DNA of 64,000 nt from assembly GCA_001606155.1 (NCBI GenBank), contig LODT01000042.1, positions 1-64,000 of the forward strand, in the 5' to 3' direction. Positions 10,979-21,100 of the stretch are shown piece by piece. Each line of letters opens with the position of its first letter. Within the stretch, counting starts at the first letter, position 1. The notes under the pieces are model-generated. The model was not told the DNA's origin. It did not search any database and worked only from the letters and a program-made list of their open reading frames with translations. The position numbers and the translations under genes were made by a program. Source of the stretch: Tieghemostelium lacteum. Taxonomy: Eukaryota > Evosea > Eumycetozoa > Dictyosteliales > Raperosteliaceae.

Positions 10979-11170
10979 AGTGATAGTTTATCCCAATATG
11001 CTTTACCCTGTTGTGACTATATCATTTAATAATATCCTCTATTCCCTCTATATATTAAACTAGAGAGAATTTGTAAACATGTTTATTTCTACCTCCTCTT
11101 TCCTAACAGGAGAATCTGCAAAATGTGTATATATATATATTGTTATTGTATAATTTGTTTATAGATACTA

Positions 11171-11710
11171 TTACACTGATACTACAGATCCACAAACACC
11201 TTGAAGACATTGTCTTCCATAAGGAATATAGGAGAATATATAATATAAAAGTGCACAAATTTGGAATATGATTAAAAATATAATGATAATGAATGACCAA
11301 CCATAAAAGACGCCAACCAATGTCAGTATCATTGATAATACGAAAACTATTGCACAAATTAAACGAGTTGGTTGAACCATGCTCTTTATCTGTTTCATTG
11401 GACCTACAACAAAACCAGTTGCCACCAACATCAATATATTACCTACTGTATATAAAAATGCAAATGATGATGGTGATAGAATAAATATAAATGCCTATTA
11501 TAATATTTCATTATTAGTAACATTCTATAACTGTCAATATATATTAATAAGGATTCATACTAAAAATGCAAAGAGAACACCTAAACCAGCACATATACAA
11601 AAACCGATTATTCTCTGTGTAAATGTTAATGAACATTGGTTATTGATATCATCCCAAAGTCCTTTCTCTTCTTGTGGTTTTTCACCTAACAAACTCTTTA
11701 TAGAATCCAT
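11171..11710 (-). CDS. sft2: SFT2-family vesicle transport protein
   Basis: Two exons join in phase across a 66-bp intron (11495-11560, GTATGA..ATAG): exon 1 is 11561-11710 (50 codons) and exon 2 is 11171-11494, giving 157 residues, the size of human SFT2D proteins. Four hydrophobic segments surround the family signatures CAGLGVLFAFL, FLYTVGNILMLVATGFVVGP, and KQIKSMVQPTRL, and the C-terminus has the expected YIFSYIPYGR. SFT2 proteins sit in late Golgi and endosomal membranes and support retrograde vesicle fusion with syntaxin-type SNAREs. The start ATG follows an in-frame stop and yields the short cytosolic N-terminus (MDSIKSLLGEKPQEEKGLWD). Confidence 0.9.
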
Positions 11711-12407
11711 TCCTCCCTACTCAAAACGATATATTGATAAGTAATAAATAAAAAAAATAAATAAAAAAATCTAAAAAAAATTGAATTTTTGATTATTAGA
11801 TTTTTGAGAAATACAAGCTGGTGATTATTGATAATAAAGTTAAATTAAAAACTTAAAAAAAAAAAAGATACTCTTTCTTCTATTAACAAATACATATTTT
11901 CATTGCACATATATATATTATACGATTAATTAAATATTTTTTGAAAAATTAAATAAATATCTAAATGTATCGTTTTTATGATTAATTAACAATAAAATAA
12001 CCCCAATAGTAAAAATTATCAAATCTTTTTATTTTATGATTACTTTCGTAAAAATAAAAAATCCGTTATTCCATCATCTAAAATTTTTTTTAAAAATTTG
12101 TAGTGGTAATTACTGGATGATACCTATTTAATCTGGGTGCTATTCAGATATATATGGCCCAATAGTTCTGTATGTTTGCTTTAGTACTGAGTAGAATTTC
12201 ATTCGTTTGATAGATATTTACTCTTTACTGTAATCAATAAAAGATACCAATGATAAGAAGAAGTTTTTTTTTCTCTTTCGTTATTTCAACTTACCTATCG
12301 AACTTTGAATATTTAATTTATATTCTTTTCTATTTATTTATTATACATAGATATTAATATTAAAATAATATCCCGAAATACAAACACACATAAAAAAAAT
12401 TTTAAAA
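11711..12407. other. Long divergent intergenic region
   Basis: About 700 bases between the divergent SFT2 and F-box/kelch genes. Most is A/T homopolymer-rich. A block at about 12106-12260 has a more mixed composition (tctgggtgctattcagat...) and might be an untranslated exon or a non-coding RNA. I found no tRNA, snRNA or snoRNA signature there. A long pyrimidine tract lies near 12266-12310. Confidence 0.35.
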
Positions 12408-13787
12408 ATGCTAATCACACAGATATTGAAATTCTTTAATATACATTCAAAGAAGACTAGTAATGGTGGTTGTAGATCTACAATGACTATGTCACTAGAT
12501 ATTGGTGATGGGAAAGCGAGTATTTGTTATTCAGATACCGATTGTAGAATGTTTGATGAAGATACAGCCCAACCAAAATTTCTACAGAATTTTGAATACT
12601 TTTTACACCTTTCAGATGAACTGAAACTACTGGTTTTGAGCTTTCTTTCACATGGAGATTTGTTGGTGTTGGCTAGATGTTGTAAACTGATGAATTGGCT
12701 ATCGAATGACAGGTCTTTGTGGTTGGGGTTATGTCATAGTCATCAATGGCAGGTTCCAACAAGTGTGAATTACAAACTATATTATCACGATAAACTTTCA
12801 AGTTTAAAGACAAAAGTAGACTTTAAACCAATCCTGAAATCAAAAGGGAAGTTACCAAGCTCACGATACAAGCACACCAGTACAAGAGTAGGAGACTTGA
12901 TTGTGTATATCGGAGGTCAGGTTTCAGACCAAAAGAGATTTAATGACGTAATTCATTATGATACAAAATTGAATAAGTTCACCAGACCCAAGGTACTAGG
13001 TGACAAGGTACCTAATTTCTCAAGACACACCGCCCGAGCAGTTGGTAATAAGATATGGGTGTTTGGAGGCTACTCAGGACGAGGTCAATTCTATGACCTG
13101 CAATGTTACGATCCTAAATTGAATCTCTGGGAACAGGTCACTAATGTCACTGGAGACATTCCAAAATCAAGAACTAACCATGCATCAACAACTTGGGGTG
13201 ACTATCTATACATTTTCGGTGGAAATAGTATCCAACAAGGTGAATATGAAATCCTTAGTGACATGCACAGAATTAACACCAAAACACTCCAATGGGAGAA
13301 AGTACAGTTCACATGTGATGCTGGTGATATCCCAAGTGAAAGATGCGGTCACTGCCTTGAAACCATCAATGACAAGATATACCTCTTTGGTGGAGGTCGT
13401 TGGGATGGACAATGGATGAAAAGACATAACGATATATACATTTTCGATCCTGTAACTTGCCATTGGTCAAAACCAAAGATCTCTGAACGTTCATCTCCAC
13501 CTGAGACCTCCACATTCTCAGTATCATTTGTATATGGTCGTTTCTTGTACTTATTTGGTGGAGGTAATCCTAAATTAAATATGGTTACTAATACCCTCTA
13601 CCAATACGACACTGTACTAAACAGTTGGGAAAAACTTAATTACACTCCCAATTCGGATATTAAACCAAGAGATATGTCAGCCGCCTCGCTAATCGATGAT
13701 ACCATCTTTATATTTGGTGGTTTTGCTGGTGGTCCTATAGGTCTTTTGGATAAAATTAACTTAAATTATAGACCATTATTACAATAA
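12408..13787 (+). CDS. F-box and kelch-repeat protein
   Basis: 459 residues, no intron. An F-box lies at about 62-110 (LSDELKLLVLSFLSHGDLLV with WLGLC at its end). Six kelch blades follow, each marked by a double glycine: YIGGQ, VFGGY, IFGGN, LFGGG, LFGGG and IFGGF, with the usual W/Y and RxxH spacing. The combination is that of SCF ubiquitin-ligase substrate receptors: the F-box binds Skp1 and the kelch propeller binds the target. The target is unknown. The N-terminal 60 residues are low in recognisable features. The start is the first ATG after an A-rich leader. Confidence 0.9.
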   Translation: MLITQILKFFNIHSKKTSNGGCRSTMTMSLDIGDGKASICYSDTDCRMFDEDTAQPKFLQNFEYFLHLSDELKLLVLSFLSHGDLLVLARCCKLMNWLSNDRSLWLGLCHSHQWQVPTSVNYKLYYHDKLSSLKTKVDFKPILKSKGKLPSSRYKHTSTRVGDLIVYIGGQVSDQKRFNDVIHYDTKLNKFTRPKVLGDKVPNFSRHTARAVGNKIWVFGGYSGRGQFYDLQCYDPKLNLWEQVTNVTGDIPKSRTNHASTTWGDYLYIFGGNSIQQGEYEILSDMHRINTKTLQWEKVQFTCDAGDIPSERCGHCLETINDKIYLFGGGRWDGQWMKRHNDIYIFDPVTCHWSKPKISERSSPPETSTFSVSFVYGRFLYLFGGGNPKLNMVTNTLYQYDTVLNSWEKLNYTPNSDIKPRDMSAASLIDDTIFIFGGFAGGPIGLLDKINLNYRPLLQ

Positions 13788-13948
13788 TGATCTATAAATT
13801 TCTACAACAAAAAAAAATAAATATTATTTATTCTATAGAAATTAAATAATTCGAACAATCAATCATTCTTGCATTCTCCTGATTTTTCACATAACTTATC
13901 TTTTTTTTGTTTTTTTTTTCATTTTTTTCTAACAGTAAAAACACCAAA

Positions 13949-14350
13949 ATGGATAAACAATTACAAGATATATTTGCACAATGGTAATGTTTAAATTTAC
14001 ATAGGTTATAGATCATTTATATTAATATTACTCCTATTGGTGACTATAATATAGTAATAGTCAAAATGGTATCATTGGAGTAACATGTGTAGATCAAAAT
14101 GGATTATGTATAAAATCACAAGGTAATTGCCCTTCAAATGTATCTGGCCACTTTAAATCACTTGTAGATAAAGGTTATTTATTATCAAATGATACTGAAA
14201 TACCAAATATTTGCATTGAAACTGATACATCGTAGGTATCTTTAATTATTATATTATAATATCATTAAACCTCTAACAATTGTCTATTCTAGTAACATTT
14301 TAATCCAAAACAAAAAAGAAATAACTTTAGCAATCTTTAAATTACCATAG
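13949..14350 (+). CDS. lamtor5: LAMTOR5 (HBXIP) Ragulator subunit
   Basis: Three short exons join in phase: 13949-13983, 14055-14231 and 14293-14350, giving 89 residues (human LAMTOR5 has 91). Matches to the roadblock-fold family include NGIIGVTCVDQNGLCIKSQG, a central amphipathic helix, EIPNICIETD, and NILIQNKKEITLAIFKLP at the C-terminus. LAMTOR5 is part of the Ragulator complex on late endosomes and lysosomes that anchors Rag GTPases and activates TORC1. The second exon has two usable acceptors six bases apart (14054 or 14060), both in frame, adding or dropping Asn-Ser. No exon reaches 60 codons, so the gene is easily missed. Confidence 0.9.
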
Positions 14351-14460
14351 ATAACAGAGAAATAAAAAGCACAAAATAGAATTTATATTGTATACCATTT
14401 CTCTTACTTGTACATAGCAGATCATTTAGTACCATCAGCAAAGATATATACAGATTAAAT

Positions 14461-15009
14461 TTATTTTCCTTCTAGAGTAGCATTTAATGTTATTTTACAT
14501 TTTAGGACTTTTGATACAGGACATCCTGCCTTTGCCAAATCAGCAGCCTCTTTAAATTGCTCTAAAGTAGCACCTATTTATATAGAATAGATATTAGAAT
14601 GTGGAAAAGTAGATTTTAGAAATTTAGTTATAAATACCTGGTACATCAGCTTTACAAACAATATTCACTTCATCAATTGTATAGTTATCACCAATATGAT
14701 TCATAGTTACAGTTGCAGTAGTATCAATATTTTTAGCAATCAACTTTTTATTCATTAAATGTAATGAAAGTGACATTGAAAAGCAACCTGCTTGAGCAGC
14801 ACCCAATAACTCCTCTGGGTTAGTTGCAGTATCTTTAGTTGGATTACTAGCAGGTACAGCAATCTTTAAATTACTTAAAGTCTTACTTTCAGTGCTTACC
14901 ACACCACTACCCTTAAATAGATCACCTATAATACTATTAATAGATTGTCATATTATCATTGTCTAGGATATATACCTTTCCATATAACCTGTCCAAAACG
15001 TTTCATCAT
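14461..15009 (-). CDS. OsmC-family peroxiredoxin
   Basis: Three exons (14976-15009, 14638-14925, 14461-14573) join in phase across 50- and 64-bp introns, giving 144 residues, the length of bacterial OsmC. It begins MMKRFGQVIWKGDLFKGSG, like the GxAHWEGD..RGKG start of OsmC. TNPEELLGAAQAGCFSMSLS carries redox Cys 59 and AKAGCPVSKVLKCKITLNA carries Cys 124. OsmC/Ohr enzymes reduce organic hydroperoxides with this cysteine pair; here the protein would be cytosolic. It converges with LAMTOR5, whose stop lies 110 bases away. The family is chiefly bacterial, but introns show long residence in this genome. Confidence 0.92.
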
Positions 15010-15167
15010 TCTTAGTACTGTTCAAAAAAATGTAAATTAAAAAATAGACATCTTTTTAAAATTTTTAAATTTCCCGCAAGTGGTTTCAAAGAAGCTTTGG
15101 GAGGATTAGGTGGTAAGCAATATAGAGGAATAGTTAATAAATTATACATTTAATTAATTTGTTACTA

Positions 15168-16216
15168 TTAAATTGGAAATACTACTTTACCATCATCTAA
15201 TAGTTTATTATATTTTTCTTTATCAGAAGTTCCACGTAAAGCCACTACAGATGTTGAAAATTTAAAACCAAATTTCTTGTGCATATTTATAGATACATCA
15301 TTTTGACAATCAATATAGCAAATCATATATGGTAATTTTAATTTTTTAATTTCACTTAATAATCGAGAGACTACCTTATTTGCAATTCCTTTGCCTCTAT
15401 ATTCAGGTAATGTTTTTAAAATGGCAGTTTGTCCATCTTTTAGATGCTATTAATATTTTTTTTTCTGAATTTTAGGTATATCTCAATTTTATCTTACCTG
15501 ATCTTAATATATTCCAAGATACCAATTTACCATTGATTTTGTATCCAATAGCTAATTTATTTTTAATGGACCATTTTATTTCATTTTCTGTAAATAATAT
15601 TTTATATTCCCAATCTTCAATTATAATATCATAATCACTTTCTACTAGATATTGAATTTTTGGATCATCACAATCTATGATGTTAATAGAATCCGCAGTT
15701 AGAACACAATGCTCTTCATATACATGACTAATCTCAAATTCAAAATTCTTATTTTCTATACTATATTTTGGTACAATGTCAGATAAAAAGGTTGCCATTT
15801 CACTAAAATAAATATAATCTCTAAAATTTTAGTTAATATATAAAATTAGAAAAATTTAAAATATAGTATATAACCTACATTATATTTTGAGAATAAAATT
15901 GAATGATGGGATTTGATTGATCCAATGTTATTGGAATTGAAAATTGGGGTAGAAGGCCTTTACTCCAATTGAGTTCAACTATTATATTTAGGAGATTTTC
16001 AATTGAATTACAATACCAAAATATTACTCCACTGAAAATTCCAAGTGATAGGACAACACTCGGATTTTCATGATTATCTGTGAACCACAGCGAGGTTTTG
16101 AGGAAACATTGATTTTCAGCTCTCTGTAATTGATTGAATGCTTTATCGCTATGTTTCATTAATGTCAGTAGTTTGAATTGATCTGGAACATATAATAATT
16201 TTGTTTTTTGATTCAT
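15168..16216 (-). CDS. GNAT acyltransferase, glycine N-acyltransferase-like
   Basis: Three exons (15879-16216, 15498-15802, 15168-15436) join in phase across 76- and 61-bp introns into 303 residues. The last exon has the acetyl-CoA pyrophosphate-binding loop of GNAT enzymes, LPEYRGKGIANKVV, preceded by SWNILRSDGQTAIL and followed by NMHKKFGFKF. This two-part layout matches glycine N-acyltransferase (GLYAT) proteins: a divergent N-terminal half and an FR47-like C-terminal GNAT domain. GLYAT enzymes conjugate acyl-CoAs to glycine; the acceptor here is unknown. The start is the ATG at 16216; upstream in-frame sequence is homopolymeric leader. Exon ends were chosen for phase and domain continuity. 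Confidence 0.85.
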
Positions 16217-16556
16217 ATTGGAAGCAACTAGAGAAGTCTTTGTGTCGATTCGATGATTGATTGATAGAAATTTAAACAAAAAAAAAAAAAATAGAATTCT
16301 TTGTGCTTTCTGTAACAATTGGTGGTTTGAATTTGTAAAAAAAAAAAAAGGTGTGGGTTTTGGGGGTTATTATTATTATTATTACAAAAATATATCTGTT
16401 TGGGGAGGATTTGACTTTACGTTTATTCAAATGATTTCATATGGTGAGATGTGGGCTATTTTCAGTGCTTACTATTATTATATATATTTTTAAAAAGGAA
16501 AAGGGTAATATTTTCTAAAATTGGAAAGAGGGAGGGGGAGATGTGGGGGGTATTAT
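16217..16556. other. Intergenic region with G-rich tracts
   Basis: Between the GNAT start and the VTI1 stop. It contains a G-rich box (gtgtgggttttggggg, about 16351-16366), a tattatta repeat and a second purine tract, gagggagggggagatgtggg, at about 16528-16550 next to the VTI1 stop. I see no gene. Confidence 0.4.
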
Positions 16557-17432
16557 TTAAGATGTAGTAGTAGTAGTAGCACCACCTTGTGATGAACCAG
16601 ATGTTGTAGATGTTGTAGTTGTAGTAGTAGTAGTAGTTGTTGTAGGAGATGATGTAGTTGTAGTAGTAGTAGTAGAATCACCTCCATGACTAGAGGAATC
16701 TTTTGAACCATTATGTGCAAATTTCAACCAAACAATCAAAATGATACTGACTAACAGTATCAGAATAATACCAACCATAATTAATTTATTGGCAATTGCT
16801 CTACGACCCATTTCACCAAGTGTCTTTTTGGTTTGACTTAAAAAACCATCTATATTATCCATCTTTTTTTCCATTCCCATTAGACGCTCTCTCTGAGTTG
16901 CTAGATTCTCTAGAGTGTGTTGAGCAGTCTTTTGATCTTCTCTAACCTGAGTAGATGCCATTTTTATCATCTGAATACCATCTTCCAAAGTCTTATTTGT
17001 CTTTATAGTTCTCTCACGTTGTGAATTTGAAGCATCACTGTTAATCTCTCGATAAGATGGCAACAAATCCGAATAGTTTTTATCATGTGTATATTTGTCC
17101 TTGTACTGTTGTAATGTCTTTTTGTAACTGTAATATTGTGTATAATAGTGTTGAGTTGGTTTTCCAGTTCTGTTACTCTCTAAATTCAATGATTGTAATC
17201 CACTTTCTATATCGGATAACAGTTCATCTAATCTTTTAAGTTCTTCTGACTTTTGTTCTAATGACAAATGTTGAAATCCTGCTGTAATTTGATCAAATCT
17301 TTTAAATGATGATTTTATATCATCTTCATAGGATTCAAATAATGACTATATTTTCATTATTGATGTATTAATAAAATAGAGTCAGTATATACTAATCAAT
17401 TAAGTTTAAAGATATTTTTTCTACTATACCAT
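16557..17432 (-). CDS. vti1: VTI1-family SNARE with Thr-rich lumenal tail
   Basis: Exon 2 (16557-17345) opens after an AG acceptor with SLFESYEDDIKSSFKRF, matching the FExYExDF start of VTI1 proteins. The likely initiator ATG (17430-17432) is alone in exon 1, directly followed by GTATAG and an 84-bp intron, giving 263 residues. An N-terminal three-helix region, a SNARE motif (about 130-195, with ENLATQRERLMGMEKKMDNI and the central Gln expected of a Qb-SNARE nearby) and a TM helix (KLIMVGIILILLVSIILIVW) follow. VTI1 acts in Golgi-endosome-vacuole fusion. Unusually, about 50 Ser/Thr-rich residues follow the TM segment and would be lumenal. It is divergent with RPB12, 114 bases apart. Confidence 0.88.
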
Positions 17433-17546
17433 TTTTTTGATATGAATTAAAATTAAAAAATAAAATAAAAACTTTGTTGTGTGGTTGTGGTGATTTTATT
17501 TTTTTTAAAATTTTCATTATTTTTCAAATTTATCGATAACGAAAAA

Positions 17547-17835
17547 ATGCCTTGTGTTTATATTTGTGGAGGTAAATATATTATATAAATCATTTTATTC
17601 ATTCTAGTAGAGATCTTCTAACCTAATATATATAAATGATTAGAATGTGGTCATGAAAATGAATTAAAACCAAGAGAACCAATTGCCTGTAAAGATTGCA
17701 GTTATCGTATTATGTATAAAAAGAGAACTGATAAAAGTAGGAATACTGAGTTATATATGAATCAACAATAATATTTAATCACATGTGTATATTAATAATA
17801 GCTATTTTATAGTGATTCAATTTGAAGCTAGATAA
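17547..17835 (+). CDS. rpb12: RNA polymerase I/II/III common subunit RPB12 (RPABC4)
   Basis: Three very small exons (17547-17571, 17644-17736, 17813-17835) join in phase into a 46-residue protein. It has the two CxxC pairs of the zinc site (CGEC and CKDC) in the family frame [20 protein letters not shown], then RIMYKKRT and the invariant C-terminal ending FEAR. RPB12 is shared by all three nuclear RNA polymerases and binds zinc at the RPB2-RPB3 interface. Reading through the second donor gives an unrelated tail, whereas splicing to a 23-base last exon restores the conserved ending. This supports the model strongly. Confidence 0.93.
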
Positions 17836-18111
17836 AAATAACATTAGAATCAAAAGAAAACTGAAATTTTTGTAAATAATAAAGCGATAACATCTTACCT
17901 ACTTGGATTGGAGTTTGATAGGTGATAATAACAGATTCAATATAAACTAAACTTCATAACAACAATAGATAAAACTAAAAAAAAAATCAATAATAGAATA
18001 TAGAATAAATTCAATACTTGAAATTATTTTATTGATATTATAAAAATATAGCAAATAGGTACATCTTTATTGTAAAATATAAAGTAGAGAGGGTATTGTA
18101 GATATATCCCT
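17836..18111. other. AT-rich spacer between convergent genes
   Basis: Contains the 3' ends of the RPB12 and RCC1-protein transcription units. I see no gene or structured RNA in it. Confidence 0.4.
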
Positions 18112-21100
18112 TTACGACAATTTAAATAGTTTAATAATATTATTTTTAGAGACATCATCATATTTCAAATCTCTTAGAGAATGTAATAGACATTGTGGAC
18201 AGGCAATAGATATTGATCTCTGATTATATTCATCTAGAATAAATTTAATAGTGTCACTGGAGAGAAGGGATAGTTTTTGAATTTCATTTTGGAAATCTGG
18301 TAGAATCTGACCAAAGAAACTTCTCTTACTAAAGAAATGGTTACATGTGAATGCAATATCTTTTTCATTAGGTATTGATGAATTTCCATAACTGTGACTA
18401 TCCATCATTGTTGGAAGTGATGGTATTTCAATTTTACTTCTCAACAACAAATCCTTTTCCAAATTCTCCCTGATATTAGTCCACAATATCTTTTCTGAGA
18501 CTTTTTGTAATTCTATAATGAGATTTAATATATATATTAGTATAACTATTTTTATAATATATACATAGGGTTAATGAAATGTTATACATACGTCTTTCTT
18601 GATCACTTTGATCTTTCATTTGTTGTAAATAGTTTTTAATAATGGTGAGATAAAAGGTGGATGAAAAATCCAAAATTAGGGGTAGTTCTAAATTTACATT
18701 GATTTGAATGATATTGGATAACAAGAGTGAATAGGAATCCATTTTTTGTAAGAGATAGTTTTCCATATCTTGAACAGGAAGTGATTTCTTGTGATAGTAT
18801 TTTAGTAACATTATTAAAAGTTGTTCTTTAATTTGACCTGAAGTATTGACAGGTGATTTGGAATTTGGATCTTTGATATCAGATGAAGAGGATCTAGAAA
18901 GTGGTGATACAGTCAATGGTGTAGAAGTTTGAGTTGAGATCATAGGTGGAGTAGAAGCAGAGGTATTATTGTTATTTAGAATCAATTGTTGTTGTTGTTG
19001 TAGTTGATGCTGTTGTTGAATTGTTATACACCCTGGAATCATGGAATTGGTGATTATGAATTGATGTAAAAGTTGTAATAGTAAACCAACTTCTTTCTCA
19101 GGTTCGTGATTTTGAATTTCCAAAGCAATTAATTTACATTCCAATGTAGATCTATAGTCTTTAAGTATATCATAAATCACAGCTACAATCTCCCAGTTTT
19201 GGAATTGTTGTGCTTTGCTAATTATATGGTATGGTCTATAGGCATTTGGATGTGATCTAAGTATCTCTTCTAACCCCTCTTGGGTATATCTCTGTTTCTT
19301 ATTATCTGTTTGTAGTGAACTCAAGGTTGATCTATTCGATTCGTATAAAGGTACTCTAGTAGGAACCCACTGATCTTCAGACTTTCCATTTCCAATCTGA
19401 CCTAGTTTACCATGTCCCCAGAGATACAATCCACCATTCTGTGTAATCATTGCTGTGAACTCAGATCCACAGTCCAAGTCCATGACATTCAGTGCGTTTA
19501 TACTCTTGATTACAGTAGGTATAGGTTTATCAAAAAATGGTGATTTGGGGTCACCTCCCAAACCTAGTTTACCATGTTCTCCACCACCCCAAATATATAC
19601 AACATCATCTTCATTATTCTGTTGCTGTATCGATGATTTGTGAGTCAGGAGATCTTCTTTAGTATAGGCAATTGAAAAGTTCAAACCACATTTTATCTTT
19701 CTGACATTTTTGTTTATAAAGAACTCAATGTTTCTAGGAACTGGTTCATCTCTATTCGAACCATGCCCCAATTTCATATGTTCACCTTGTCCCCAACTAT
19801 AGATGTTCTTCAGATCTGTAGTAGCAACAGTATGATAATGACCACAACTTATATCAATTACACCACGAAGTGACTCAATCTGTTTGGGTCTACTGATATT
19901 CTCGTTGATACCCAACCCAAGGTAGTTTCCAATACCCCAGGAATAGACATCACCCATATCAGTACACAATACCGAATGTGCATATCCACATCCAATCTGA
20001 TTGATTTTCGAACCTTGGTGTATACCACTGACAATCTCACTGGTATCCATTCGAGTTGGTAGAGATGTGCTTTGGAAATTACCTAAACCCAACTGACCAT
20101 ATTCATTGAACCCAAATGCATACAAGTCTCCTGAAAATTTGAGAATCAGAGTATGAGCATATCCACATGCCAATGCCTTGATTCTCTGACCACCTGACAA
20201 ATCCTCAATCTTCTTTGGTTTGTTTTCTGTAATCTTTCCTTTACCATGACCCAATTGACCATATTTAGCATATCCCCAACTGTATACATGGTGTCTGACA
20301 TCTACAGCTACGGTATGTTCACCACCACATTCAATCATTATAACCTGACTTTTTAGTTTACTAAAGTACTCTACACGTTTAGGTGATGTTTGGAATTTAC
20401 CAATCTCCAAACCATGTCCTAACTGATCTGATTTATTGCTACCCCATGTATAGAGATCACCATTCTCAGTCAACACACCAACATGGTCCCAACCACAACT
20501 TACTTTTACACATTTAATCTCGAGTTTACTCAAAGCAGTCATAGGATGTACAAGTAACTCTTGATCTACATTATTGCTAGATTGAGATGTTGGTGATGCT
20601 GTTTTATCACCTTCTGAGGATGGACTAGTGCTACTATCCACTTTATCGTTTTTATCATTAGCATTACTGTTACTGTTACTTTCAGATTCAATTTGTAAAG
20701 GAGGAGTTGAAGAGATATTTGGTGTTGCATTTTGTTGATTTTTCTTATAAATTAACTCTAGTAGGGTTAATATATAGAGTTCAAAGTATTCTTCATTTTT
20801 AACTTGGATAGATTCAGATTGTCTTGAGGGTAAGAAATTTTGTTCAAATATACTGTCATGACTGTCATTGGTAAGTTGTATACTAGTTGTATAAGATGAG
20901 TTTTTAGGTTCAATAAAGAGAAGTGGATCAAAAGTCTCTGCAATCATCAAGAGATCTTTGATATCCAAATAAGACAATATAGGATAAAGTCTACGGAAAT
21001 ACAATAGAATATTCTGTGGATCTTCAATAATGAGTTTAGCTTGAATATTTGGTGGTAAACAATCAAATATCAAACCATTTGAATGGCTCTTCAACTCCTG

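Noticed and set aside
11293-11744. Plus-strand open frames over the SFT2 locus
   Set aside because: The minus strand gives a complete, spliced SFT2 protein; the plus frames cross its intron and have no similarity.
12106-12260. Candidate structured RNA in the long spacer
   Set aside because: No tRNA boxes, snRNA core, C/D or H/ACA pattern or dictyostelid class I RNA motif could be recognised by eye.
15472-16318. Two separate minus-strand genes (108 and 147 codons)
   Set aside because: They join in phase across a GT..AG intron, with a third exon completing the GNAT domain, so they form one gene.
18112-18486. Separate small minus-strand gene
   Set aside because: It splices in phase (GTATGT..ATAG) onto the RCC1 gene and supplies its C-terminal coiled coil and zinc-like motif.
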